Part shown: positions 1-8,100 of the stretch, piece after piece
Position numbering within the stretch: the stretch's first letter is position 1
How the letters are laid out: each line of letters opens with the position of its first letter
NCBI GenBank assembly: GCA_900554545.1
Contig: USHW01000055.1
Span: 1 to 14,782 of the forward strand
Direction: 5' to 3'
DNA: 14,782 nucleotides
Source of the DNA: an uncultured Prevotella sp.
GTDB taxonomy: Bacteria; Bacteroidota; Bacteroidia; Bacteroidales; Bacteroidaceae
The notes under the pieces: generated by a model
Seen by the model: only the letters and a program-made list of their open reading frames with translations
Told to the model about the DNA's origin: nothing
Databases searched by the model: none
Made by a program: the position numbers and the translations under genes

Positions 1-85
1 GGTGTTTGCCACGAAAAGGTCCTCCTTTCGTTTTGCGCGCGGCGGCCTTTTGGTAACGCGTTGACGGTCAGTGCGTTAGCGGTTG
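1..85. repeat. Degenerate intergenic palindrome downstream of the GH35 gene
   Basis: This is the 3' flank of the leftward GH35 gene. Bases 14-21 and 44-51 form an imperfect inverted repeat (AAAAGGTC against GGCCTTTT), and a smaller hairpin (ACGAAAAGG against CCTTTCGT, one bulge) lies at 11-31. Either could end leftward transcription, but no clean T-run follows. The words GGCCTTTT and AACGCG also occur in the palindrome at 14678-14720, so this may be a decayed or cut-off member of the same repeat family. The window edge prevents seeing the rest. Confidence 0.35.
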
Positions 86-1903
86 TCAATATTCGTACAG
101 GCGGACGTGCAGTATCTTGTTGTCGCCTGACGATATGCTGACGTGGCGGCCTTGGTGTGTCTGGTCGCCGTTGAGGCGGCGCAGGTACTTCATTGTGCCG
201 TCTTCGCTGATGGCCACTTCGTCTACTGTGCCGATGCCGATGCGCTTTCCTGTGAACTTCTTGCCGTTTCCTGCGGTGTCGTCTTTACCTTGGCCTGACA
301 GGGCAAAGCCGTCTTCGCCGAGCGCGTGGCTCTCTTCCTGCGCCTTTTCCGTTTCGGTCTGGAATTTTACCACTATTCCGTTGCCGGCCACAATGTAGTC
401 GTTCTTGCCCAGCTTGATGATGATGCCTCCGCCTTCAGGCCATGTCTCGGCCTTTGCGCGTGCGTCCCAGGGCAGGGTGAAGTAGTGGTTGCAGGTCATT
501 ACAAGGCCTCCGTCGGTGATGTTACGCTCGTTGTCGGCCTTGTCAAAGAGCATTCCCCATGTTTTTTTAGCAGACAAGGCACGAGTTGACGAGTTGACAA
601 GGGATTTTGCCTCGTTGCTTGTCTGCTTGTCTCTTGTTTGCTTTCCGATAAGCAGTGGTGCAAGCTGGTGAAGCACGGCGTAGCTTCCCTTTACCGAAGC
701 CTTGTCGGCCGGTGCCGCAACGTCGATGGCGAAGGGGCAGAAGCCTACCGCATGGTGTTCGCCGAAGGTGTACATGGCGCGCACTCCGCTGTTCTCGCAA
801 CAGCGTGACTCGGGTATGAAGAGCGGATTTCCGGGCAGGTCGTACTGTGCCGCCCAGCTTTTGAAGCCGGTGTCGTATATGTCTGGTGAGAGCATCGCTA
901 TGCCCGGGGCTGCACACCGCCACATGTCGATGAGGTGGGCGAGCGGCCCTGCCGACGGATATTCGCCCGGTTTGCGCCCGCGGCTGTTGAGCGCGGCGTT
1001 GACATATAGCGGTAAGCTGTGTATGCCTTGTGCGCTTTGGGCGAGTTGCTCCACATATTTTGCGTAGTGGTAGGCCATGAACATCTCTTCGGTGTATATG
1101 TCGTCTCCGAACATTTCGGCCCATGTGCCGCCGCGCTTGAGCTTCTGCGCGAGTGCCTTGCGGCTGTCGGCTGAATATGTTTCGCTGCCGGTGAGCTTCT
1201 TCAGGGTGTAGGGATGCAGCGTCTTGGCGTGGCTTTCAAGGTATGAAAGCAGCTCTTGCGGCACGTCTGATGTGTACAGCTTTGTTGCTGCAGGCGAATA
1301 GTCGCGCGCGTTTTCAAGCATTCCTATCTCGTTTTCAACCTGAATCATGATGACGGTTGACTGCTCCTTGTCCTTTTCTGCGATGTATTGCAGCAGCTTG
1401 GTGAAGGCGTGGCGGTCGGCGTCAAGCACGTTCTTGGAGAACGCGCTGGCTATTTCCATGGGTTTGCCGGTGGCCGTCACGGCGCGCGGAAAGCGCTTAG
1501 TGTCTTCCTTGAACCATAAAGGTGCGTAGCAGCTCATCGAGTTTTTCCATGCGCCGAACCATAGGAAAACCACTTTCAGCTGGTTCTCGCGTGCCTTGTC
1601 GATGGTGCGTCCGATGAGCGAAAGGTCAAATTCGCCTTCGCGAGGCTCAATCAAGTCCCACTGTGCGGGCACGAGGACGGTGTTCAGTCCGAGGCTTTTC
1701 ATCTCGGGCATTACGCGGTCGATGTCTTCAAAACACGTCGCGGCGGAGTTGCTCAGTTCGCCGCCGAGTATTAGCATCGGCTGTCCGTTGACGCTTATGT
1801 GTGTTCCGTTGGCGCCTTTTTCGAGCACGCTCTGTGCCGTGGCTGCAGCCGGAACGAATAGCGTCAGGGCGGCAAAAAGGGTTTTCAATAAGTTCTTTTG
1901 CAT
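86..1903 (-). CDS. GH35-type glycoside hydrolase with C-terminal DUF5597 (putative beta-galactosidase), exported
   Basis: This 605-residue protein has a Sec signal peptide (hydrophobic residues about 5-22, likely cleavage near the ATAQ at 21-24). A TIM-barrel catalytic domain follows (about 35-385). The QVENEIG motif puts the expected acid/base at Glu192, and the FIPES motif puts the expected nucleophile at Glu365, as in GH35. The C-terminal third (about 400-600) looks like the beta-rich DUF5597 region common in Bacteroidota relatives of this family. Known GH35 members mostly release terminal beta-galactose, so a periplasmic role on galactose decorations of xylan is an inference. It is the third gene of an HTCS-GH67-GH35 operon, its ATG lying 4 bp after the GH67 stop. 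A linker at about residues 425-445 is encoded by short tandem repeats (581-632). Another exo-glycosidase specificity is possible. Confidence 0.85.
   Translation of the reverse strand: MQKNLLKTLFAALTLFVPAAATAQSVLEKGANGTHISVNGQPMLILGGELSNSAATCFEDIDRVMPEMKSLGLNTVLVPAQWDLIEPREGEFDLSLIGRTIDKARENQLKVVFLWFGAWKNSMSCYAPLWFKEDTKRFPRAVTATGKPMEIASAFSKNVLDADRHAFTKLLQYIAEKDKEQSTVIMIQVENEIGMLENARDYSPAATKLYTSDVPQELLSYLESHAKTLHPYTLKKLTGSETYSADSRKALAQKLKRGGTWAEMFGDDIYTEEMFMAYHYAKYVEQLAQSAQGIHSLPLYVNAALNSRGRKPGEYPSAGPLAHLIDMWRCAAPGIAMLSPDIYDTGFKSWAAQYDLPGNPLFIPESRCCENSGVRAMYTFGEHHAVGFCPFAIDVAAPADKASVKGSYAVLHQLAPLLIGKQTRDKQTSNEAKSLVNSSTRALSAKKTWGMLFDKADNERNITDGGLVMTCNHYFTLPWDARAKAETWPEGGGIIIKLGKNDYIVAGNGIVVKFQTETEKAQEESHALGEDGFALSGQGKDDTAGNGKKFTGKRIGIGTVDEVAISEDGTMKYLRRLNGDQTHQGRHVSISSGDNKILHVRLYEY
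581..632. repeat. Two tandem octamer repeats inside the GH35 linker
   Basis: ACGAGTTG occurs twice in tandem at 581-596, and GCTTGTCT occurs twice in tandem at 617-632. Both lie in the coding sequence of the GH35/DUF5597 gene, in the polar linker between the catalytic domain and the C-terminal domain. The reading frame stays open. Short repeats of this kind could expand or contract in steps of 8 bp, which would break the frame, so the present state is the in-frame one. Confidence 0.5.
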
Positions 1904-1907
1904 GGTT

Positions 1908-3833
1908 TTATTCTATTATTTGTCGTGAGAAAGAACTGAAATAACCGAGGCAGATGTTGCGCCATTCTTTCGCGTTGTCCACCTGTTCCTTCATCAGGCG
2001 GCTGACGTGGGCGAACCGCTCGTCGTCAACATACGGCCGCATAGTCTGCCATACGGCTGCGAACCGCTCCGCCTCGCTTACGCCTCGGTCGTAGTGCGCG
2101 CATAGGTTCTGCCACAGTGTCTTGCCGTTCTTCATCTTGTAGTTCCAGCTTACGTGGTGGAACCACAGCAGGTATTCCTCCGGACAGCTTTCAAGGCTGT
2201 TGTATATGCTGTCGTAAGGGTGGCGGTACTGGCTTACGGCGTCGGTTCCCGAACTTGTGCGGTCGAAGCCGATGCCTGCCGTGTCGGCCTTGTGGTAGTA
2301 CACGGGACACCACTCTATTGGGAACTTCGGGTAGGAGCCTTGCGGCTCGGGACCGTAATGGTGGTCGGCCTTGAATATGTGGTGCAGGCCGAGGGGCATC
2401 ATGTAGTCAACGCAGGCTTCGCGGCTGGCTTCCATGACTTCGGTCATGGGATTGACAAAGGCTGCCTCGTGCGTGAATGTCTGTTCAAGCCATTCGCGCG
2501 CTATGCTGTCCGATGATAGTTCGGAGTTCCACGCCAGGCGGCCGAAAGCGTACCAGTTGGCCTGCGAGAAGTGGTGGCCGCACCAGTTGGCGTCGTCGCC
2601 CGTGTTGGCAACTCCCGCTATTCCGCGCAGCTGTTTGGGGTTGACAAATTTGAAAAACTCCTTCCACATTGGGGCGAGATATACCAAGTGGCGGCTTTGT
2701 CCGAGGTATTCCTGCGTGATTTGCAGCTCAGCCCAAAGCGGCGTTTGCTTCATCTGGTCGAATATCGGGGCGTAAGGCTCGCGCGGCTGGAAGTCAAGCG
2801 GCCCGTTCTTCGACTGCAGTATGACATTCTTTGCGAACTTTCCGTCAAGGCCGTTGAACTCTGTCACGGCCTGCTTCACGCGGTCTTCACCCTCGTGGTT
2901 GCCGTAGACGAAGCTGCGCCACATCACTATTCCCTTGTGCGGTGCAAGCGCTTCGGCCAGCATGTTGGCTCCGTCGGCGTGGGTACGGTTGTAGTCGCCG
3001 GGGCCGGGTTGGCCTTCCGAGTTGGCTTTTACAAGGAAACCGCCGAAGTCGGGGATTTCCCTGTATATCTCTTTTGCCTTCTTCTTCCACCATGCCCTTA
3101 CCTCGTTGTCGAGCGGGTCGGCGGTTTTCAGGCCGTCAAGCACCATTGGCGACGCGAAGTTTACTGCCAGGTAAGTCTTTATCCCGTAAGGGCGCAGCAG
3201 GTCGGCGATGACCTTCACCTTCTTAATATACTCAATCGTGAGGATGCTTGGCGATGCGTTGACGTTGTTCAGCACGCTTCCGTTGATGCCGATTGATGCG
3301 TTTGCCCGGGCGTATGTGGTGAGCCGTTCTTTCAGGTCGATGCTCATCGTGCCCTTGTCGCCGTTTATTTCCTCCCATTTCCAGATGCTTTTTCCTGCGT
3401 AGCCGCGCTCAACGCTGCCGTCAGGGTTGTCCCAATGGTTGAGTATGCGGTACTCGAAGTCAGGCTCGCTGTGCTCTTCTGCAATCACGCCGCTTGTCTG
3501 CTGCATCCTTAACAGCTCGTATGCGCCGTACATCAGGCCGGCACTGCGGCGCGCCTTGATTATTATCTCACCGTTTTTTGCGGCTTTTTCAATGGCAAAT
3601 CCGTCGTTGTCGGGCATCTTGCCGTCTTTTTTCAGCGTCACGTCCCCTCCGTGCCAGTAAGCCGTAAGTTCGTTGACCGCGTTTTTTGCTACGGCGGAAT
3701 TGTCGTTGGTCTTTATTCTCTCGGTATGCGTCATGCGCTGCATATCCAGCCAAAGGAGTGAACCGTCTTCGGCGTTTGAGGCAAGGCAGAATGTGGCTGC
3801 CGCCAATGCGGACATAATCCTCAACTGTATCAT
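1908..3833 (-). CDS. GH67 alpha-glucuronidase, exported
   Basis: This 641-residue enzyme removes (4-O-methyl-)glucuronic acid from the terminal non-reducing xylose of glucurono-xylo-oligosaccharides. The N-terminus (MIQLRIMSALAAATFCLASNA) is a short signal peptide, implying a periplasmic location. The order is the usual GH67 one: an N-terminal beta domain (about 25-125), a TIM barrel (about 126-450) and a helical C-terminal domain. By motif and spacing, Glu273 (in ANSEGQPGPG) matches the family's catalytic acid. Asp347 (in KNGPLDFQPREP) and Glu375 (in QITQEYLG) match the two residues acting as base. Length is slightly below the roughly 680-730 typical of many GH67 proteins, but all core motifs are present. 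It starts 4 bp after the HTCS stop codon and ends 4 bp before the GH35 start, so it is almost certainly co-transcribed with both. Confidence 0.96.
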   Translation of the reverse strand: MIQLRIMSALAAATFCLASNAEDGSLLWLDMQRMTHTERIKTNDNSAVAKNAVNELTAYWHGGDVTLKKDGKMPDNDGFAIEKAAKNGEIIIKARRSAGLMYGAYELLRMQQTSGVIAEEHSEPDFEYRILNHWDNPDGSVERGYAGKSIWKWEEINGDKGTMSIDLKERLTTYARANASIGINGSVLNNVNASPSILTIEYIKKVKVIADLLRPYGIKTYLAVNFASPMVLDGLKTADPLDNEVRAWWKKKAKEIYREIPDFGGFLVKANSEGQPGPGDYNRTHADGANMLAEALAPHKGIVMWRSFVYGNHEGEDRVKQAVTEFNGLDGKFAKNVILQSKNGPLDFQPREPYAPIFDQMKQTPLWAELQITQEYLGQSRHLVYLAPMWKEFFKFVNPKQLRGIAGVANTGDDANWCGHHFSQANWYAFGRLAWNSELSSDSIAREWLEQTFTHEAAFVNPMTEVMEASREACVDYMMPLGLHHIFKADHHYGPEPQGSYPKFPIEWCPVYYHKADTAGIGFDRTSSGTDAVSQYRHPYDSIYNSLESCPEEYLLWFHHVSWNYKMKNGKTLWQNLCAHYDRGVSEAERFAAVWQTMRPYVDDERFAHVSRLMKEQVDNAKEWRNICLGYFSSFSRQIIE

Positions 3834-3837
3834 AATC

Positions 3838-6800
3838 TCACTGTTTGTTTATTTGTTTGTCATTGTTGTCTTTGCTTGCGTCTTTCCCTTTCTTGTCGGG
3901 CTTTACAGAGTTCGCATTCTTCTCGGCATATTCAGTCGGGGACATCCCGAAGTGCTTTTTGAATATGGTGGAAAAGTGTGTCTGGTTGTTGAATCCTACG
4001 TTATACGCCACTTGGGTGATGTTGATTTTCCCCTCGCAAATCAGCCTTGCGGCCTGCTCCAGGCGCAGGTTGCGTATGAATTCGCCTGCCGATATGCCCG
4101 TTATTTCCTTCATCTTGCGGTGCAGCTGGGCGCGGCTTATGCCTACGTCGTTGGTGAGTTCCTCGACGTTGAAGTCGGGGTTGGCAAGGTTCTTGTTGAC
4201 GGATTTCATGATTCTTTCCATCAGCATGTCGTTGTTTCCCTTCACTTTGATTTGCTCCACCTTACCTTCCTGGTTCTGCGCTCCTGAGAATTTGCTCCTC
4301 AGATGGCGCACGCGGCCTACCAGGTGGTCAATCATGACGCGCAATTCTGCCATGTCGAACGGCTTGGGAAGATATGCGTCGGCGCCTTTCTTGAAGCCTT
4401 CAAGCCTGTCGGCGGCATCTGTCTTTGATGTGAGCAGTATCACAGGTATGTCGGAAATGAGGCTGTTGGCCCTGATGCTCTTCAACAGTGAGATGCCGTC
4501 CATGACCGGCATCATGATGTCGGAGATAACCAGGTCGTACTGGTTTGACAGCAAAGCCTGCAGGGCTTCCTTGCCGTTCGGCACGCCGGTGAACCTGTAC
4601 CATTCGCCAAGTTCGCCGCATACGTAGTTCAATATTTCCGTGTCGTCATCTACCAGAAGTATCCTGTAGCTCTTGCTTGCGTGGTGCTTTTGCGTGTCGG
4701 CCTGCGGCTCTTGCTGTGCAGGAGTCTCGTTGACAATCTCTTCAGGCTTCAGGTGCTTGTTGCCTGTGGGCAGTGTTATTGTCATCAGTGCGCCTTGTCT
4801 GCCGTCGGTGCGGTTTGACGCTTTGATTGTGCCTCCGTGCATTTTGATAAGCGTGCGGCAGAGGTTTAGCCCTATGCCGGTGCCTGCCGACTTTGTGCCT
4901 GCCGTGTTCTTGCCTTGGTAGAAGCGGTCGAAAAGCTTTTCCGTGTTCTCTCCGTTGAAGCCGATGCCAGTGTCGGCTACTTCTATTTTCACGTTTTCGC
5001 CGTCGTTTTTCAGCGTTATGCTGATTTCGCCTCCGTCCGGAGTGAACTTGAAAGAGTTTGACAGCAGGTTCTGTATCACCTTCTCAAAGTTTGTGCGGTC
5101 AATCCATGCGTAAACATCCCCGTCGTTTCTTACGGTCAGGTTTATGCCGTGTTGCCGTGCGCTGCTCTGGAACATGGCCGTTACTCCCTTGGCAAGCGCG
5201 GTGAGGTCGGTGTGCTGGCAGTGCAGGTGCATTTGTTTTTTGTCGATGCGCCTTTCGTCGAGTATCTGGTTGACGAGCAGCAACAGCCTTTGCGCATTGT
5301 GGTCGATGGTCTCGATGTCGGCACGGCTTTCCTTGTCGGTAATCCTCTGTTTCAGCTTGTTGAGCGGCCCGATGATTAGCGTTAGCGGCGAGCGTATGTC
5401 GTGTGTGGCGTTGATTAGAATGCGCATCTTGGCTTCTTCAAGCTCTTCGCGCTTGTTCTTCTCATACTGCCACATGGCGTATGCCACGATGCTTATTATC
5501 GCGGCGATGTAGAACAGCCATGCCGTTGTGGACGAATACCACGGGTCTCTTACCGTGATTGTTATCTTCTTGGTTTCTTTGGAGTATTTTCCGTTACACT
5601 CGGCTCTTACGTAAACCTCGTATTTTCCGGGCTTCAGCTCGTTGAACTGGATAGAGTTCGAGCCGTCCCTCACGGTCTGCCACTCCTTGCTGTCGTTTAT
5701 TCTGTACTGGAACTTTATCTCGTTAGTGTGCTTGAAGTTGAGCAGCGAGAATTCCAGCTGCATCATGTTGCTGGTGTACGGCACTTCAAATTTGTCCTTG
5801 AAGCTGAACGTCGGCTTTCCGTTTACAATGAAGTTGGTGAGATACACCTTGTCCATCTCGATTGTGCTGTTCTTCACATTCTCGGGATAGAACACCGTTA
5901 TGCCGTCGTTCGCGCCGAAGGCTATGCGGTCGTCGGCAGCCTTTACCGCCGCGCCGAGCACGTATTCATGGTTTGACAGGCCGTTGCCGCTGATGTGGCT
6001 GATGAAGCTTTGCTCGGTCTTGTCGTACATCAGTATGCCCCGCGAGGTGCTGAGCCAGATGTCGCCGGCCTTGTCTGTCACGATGCCGTACACCGACCTG
6101 TCGCGCAGCTTCTCCGAACCGGGGAAGAGGCTTATCTTTCCTGTCTTCCTTGAATACGTGTACAGGCCGTTGTTAGTGCCTATCAGCACGTTGCCGCCGC
6201 GCGTCTCGCAGAACGAGAGACTCTGCATTCCGGGCAGCAGTTCGGCTTGTCCCAACACTTTGAAGTTGAAGTTCCGCGTGTCCATGCACGACATTCCGTT
6301 TGACGTTCCAATCCAAAGCAGGCCGCGGCTGTCTATGAACAGGGCTTTTATCCAGTTGTTGCAGATGGTGCCGAGGTGTCTGCGGTCGGTCATGCTGAAT
6401 TTTGTCTGGCGGCCAGTCCGCGTGTCGTATATGCACAGGCTCTTGCCGTAGTCGCAGATGTAAAGGCGGCCTTTGCCGTCGTCGGTTATGCAGTTGATGT
6501 CAAATCCGCCGTATTCGTTCTTCTGCTCATACGTCCCGTTGTACGGGTTATACGAGTATAGGGCGTTTTCCGTGCACAGCCAGTAGCTGCCGTTCTTGGC
6601 TTTGTAGATAGTGCTTGCGCCGTAGGGCGAGCTGGGATGGGCCGTGATGCGGCCTTGCTTGTTGAAGATGTACACGCCGGCTTTCTGCACAATGGCGAGT
6701 ATGTCGCCGTTGTTGCCTGCCGAGATTGACGACAGTCCGCTGCCGAGAAAATACCTTTGAGAGGTGAAGTCCCATTTGCTGAAGGCGTCTTTCTCGTTGT

Positions 6801-7827
6801 TCAGCATATACACGCCGCGCTTGTAGCAGCTTATCCAGATGTTTTTGTCCTTGTCTTCCAGTATGTCGTTGATGTTCGACGTTGACAGGTCGAACGCCCT
6901 GTCCTTTGTTTCCACCTGCTGCAGCTTCTTGCTGCCGCGCGGTATCATCATCAGTCCTTTGCCCGATGTGCCTATGTAAATGTTGCCGTCGTGGTCGGCT
7001 ATGGCTTTCCTTATCGACACGTTGCGGTTGAGCAGGCTCATGTCGTAGTCGGCCGTGGTGAATTTGCCGGTGCCGTAGTCGTACCTCATTATGCCGTACA
7101 GGCACACTACGATGAACCCCTTGTCGTCAGTGTCGATGAAGCTGACGGCCGAACCGCATGACAGTTTGTATTCCTTAATCTCTTTCTGTTTGTCGTTGTG
7201 GCTGGCTCTTGCCACCTGTTGCAGGTGGTTTGACAGCCAGATGTCGCCGCGCCTGTCGATGAACAGCCTGCTTGAGAACTTGTACTTGCTGTTCCAGCCA
7301 AGCCGCTCGTCGGGCGTTATGACGTCGGTGCCGGCCTTGATTACAAACAGTCCGTAGCCGGCCGTGCCTATTATGATGTCGCCGTTGTGAGCCTGCTGTA
7401 TGTCCTGCACCCTCGGCTTCAGCCCGCTGGGAAAGCTGTAGTGCCTGAAGCTGTTGCTCTCGGCGTCGTAAGTCATCAGTCCCAGCTCGCAGCCTATCCA
7501 CAGGCGGCCTTGCTTGTCAGGCAGAACTTTGGTTATGTCGTTGCTTGCAAGCGATGTGGAGTCCCTGTCGTCAAGGTTGTCTTTCAAGTAGTTGGTAAAG
7601 CGGTAGCCGTCAAACTTGTTCAGACCGTTCTCCGTTCCTACCCAGATGTAGCCGTACTTGTCCTGGCTTATGCAGCTGATGAGGCTGCTTGAAAGCTCGT
7701 CGGCGGTGTACAGGCGGCCGCTGTCGGCCATAGCCGTGACGGCGGTCAGCAGGCAGGCGGCCAGCGTCGTTATTACGCTTTTAATCCGAATTTTCTTTCG
7801 GGGGGGGTAATTTGTAACATTTCGCAT
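3838..7827 (-). CDS. Hybrid two-component system (HTCS) sensor-regulator, probable xylan-utilisation regulator (XynR-like)
   Basis: This 1329-residue one-protein signalling system has a signal/anchor segment (about 15-34), then a periplasmic two-bladed propeller built from Reg_prop repeats (about 40-650; many D..G.IW[IV]G-type units). A Y_Y_Y domain follows (about 690-760), with a transmembrane helix at about 767-787. The histidine kinase has its H-box His809 in NATHDIRSPL, an N-box around 912-930, and G-boxes DTGIGF and GTGIGL at 952-987. A receiver domain (1055-1170) has Asp1103 as phospho-acceptor and Lys1155. The C-terminal AraC-type HTH spans about 1205-1302, followed by a Lys/Asn-rich tail. 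HTCS proteins bind oligosaccharides of their target glycan; xylo-oligosaccharide is inferred from the neighbours. It heads the GH67-GH35 operon with 4-bp gaps. Codons 7-10 contain a C8 tract. No TAnnTTTG box was found directly upstream. Confidence 0.96.
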   Translation of the reverse strand: MRNVTNYPPRKKIRIKSVITTLAACLLTAVTAMADSGRLYTADELSSSLISCISQDKYGYIWVGTENGLNKFDGYRFTNYLKDNLDDRDSTSLASNDITKVLPDKQGRLWIGCELGLMTYDAESNSFRHYSFPSGLKPRVQDIQQAHNGDIIIGTAGYGLFVIKAGTDVITPDERLGWNSKYKFSSRLFIDRRGDIWLSNHLQQVARASHNDKQKEIKEYKLSCGSAVSFIDTDDKGFIVVCLYGIMRYDYGTGKFTTADYDMSLLNRNVSIRKAIADHDGNIYIGTSGKGLMMIPRGSKKLQQVETKDRAFDLSTSNINDILEDKDKNIWISCYKRGVYMLNNEKDAFSKWDFTSQRYFLGSGLSSISAGNNGDILAIVQKAGVYIFNKQGRITAHPSSPYGASTIYKAKNGSYWLCTENALYSYNPYNGTYEQKNEYGGFDINCITDDGKGRLYICDYGKSLCIYDTRTGRQTKFSMTDRRHLGTICNNWIKALFIDSRGLLWIGTSNGMSCMDTRNFNFKVLGQAELLPGMQSLSFCETRGGNVLIGTNNGLYTYSRKTGKISLFPGSEKLRDRSVYGIVTDKAGDIWLSTSRGILMYDKTEQSFISHISGNGLSNHEYVLGAAVKAADDRIAFGANDGITVFYPENVKNSTIEMDKVYLTNFIVNGKPTFSFKDKFEVPYTSNMMQLEFSLLNFKHTNEIKFQYRINDSKEWQTVRDGSNSIQFNELKPGKYEVYVRAECNGKYSKETKKITITVRDPWYSSTTAWLFYIAAIISIVAYAMWQYEKNKREELEEAKMRILINATHDIRSPLTLIIGPLNKLKQRITDKESRADIETIDHNAQRLLLLVNQILDERRIDKKQMHLHCQHTDLTALAKGVTAMFQSSARQHGINLTVRNDGDVYAWIDRTNFEKVIQNLLSNSFKFTPDGGEISITLKNDGENVKIEVADTGIGFNGENTEKLFDRFYQGKNTAGTKSAGTGIGLNLCRTLIKMHGGTIKASNRTDGRQGALMTITLPTGNKHLKPEEIVNETPAQQEPQADTQKHHASKSYRILLVDDDTEILNYVCGELGEWYRFTGVPNGKEALQALLSNQYDLVISDIMMPVMDGISLLKSIRANSLISDIPVILLTSKTDAADRLEGFKKGADAYLPKPFDMAELRVMIDHLVGRVRHLRSKFSGAQNQEGKVEQIKVKGNNDMLMERIMKSVNKNLANPDFNVEELTNDVGISRAQLHRKMKEITGISAGEFIRNLRLEQAARLICEGKINITQVAYNVGFNNQTHFSTIFKKHFGMSPTEYAEKNANSVKPDKKGKDASKDNNDKQINKQ
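7800..7807 (-). repeat. C8 homopolymer in codons 7-10 of the HTCS gene
   Basis: Eight consecutive C residues (G on the + strand) encode the Tyr-Pro-Pro-Arg stretch just before the HTCS signal peptide. Reading the shifted frames by hand, a tract of nine gives a TAA about six codons later and a tract of seven gives a TAA about eight codons later. Any one-base slip would therefore abolish the protein unless translation restarts downstream. Whether the tract varies is unknown. Confidence 0.7.
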
Positions 7828-7878
7828 GAATATTGTTTTAATCCGTCTGTGCCGGCAGTGTTTTCATTGCTTGTCTGT

Positions 7879-7907
7879 AACCGTTTGGGCGGTGTTTGCT
7901 TACGGTT
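7879..7907. promoter_or_regulatory. Candidate operator: AACCGT-N17-ACGGTT inverted repeat
   Basis: A perfect 6-bp inverted repeat (7879-7884 and 7902-7907) lies 52-80 bp upstream of the HTCS start. Position fits an activator or repressor site for the HTCS-GH67-GH35 operon, but short inverted repeats arise by chance and the half-site was not found in the divergent promoter region. Confidence 0.2.
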
Positions 7908-7914
7908 CAATATG

Positions 7915-7983
7915 TGGCCTTTCGGCCTGCAAAAGACCGTCTTTTACGTGGTAAAAGGCCATGTTTTGCAAGCCGGAAGGCCA
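7915..7983. repeat. Large imperfect intergenic hairpin (palindromic element)
   Basis: Left arm 7915-7947 and right arm 7951-7983 are near-complementary around a 3-base GTG loop. About 26 of 33 positions pair, including the outer TGGCCTT, a GCAAAA/TTTTGC block and the inner TTTTAC/GTAAAA. The words TTTTGCAA, GGAAGGCC and GGCCTTTCG recur in the hairpins at 14678-14760, which suggests a dispersed repeat family. It could weaken read-through from GH115 into the HTCS gene or stabilise mRNA ends. Confidence 0.65.
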
Positions 7984-8100
7984 TGTGTTGTTTGTTCGTT
8001 GTTGCGTACTTGTGCAAGCGTTGTGTTCTGTCAGCAGGTTATTATCAAGTGCGAAGTTAATAAATTGCTTGTAAAACAGCAAGTATTTTCATCCAAAAAG

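Larger units (their letters stand above)
7828..8100. other. Intergenic region between GH115 and HTCS genes
   Basis: This 273-bp gap lies between two leftward genes and has no credible ORF. It contains a large imperfect hairpin (7915-7983), a 6-bp inverted repeat AACCGT / ACGGTT at 7879-7907, and a weak 5-bp stem (TTGCT / AGCAA, 8065-8082) just after the GH115 stop, followed in the leftward direction by T/A-rich DNA. No TAnnTTTG box in the leftward direction was found, so the HTCS promoter is either non-canonical or lies upstream, with read-through from GH115. Confidence 0.5.

Noticed and set aside
2571..3296. Rightward 241-codon frame opposite the GH67 gene
   Set aside because: It is an antisense shadow of a gene with all catalytic motifs. 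The translation has no signal peptide, domain or promoter.
7915..7983. CRISPR array or tRNA-like structure at the GH115-HTCS hairpin
   Set aside because: There is a single inverted repeat with no regularly spaced direct repeats, and no cloverleaf, anticodon arm or CCA-type end can be drawn.
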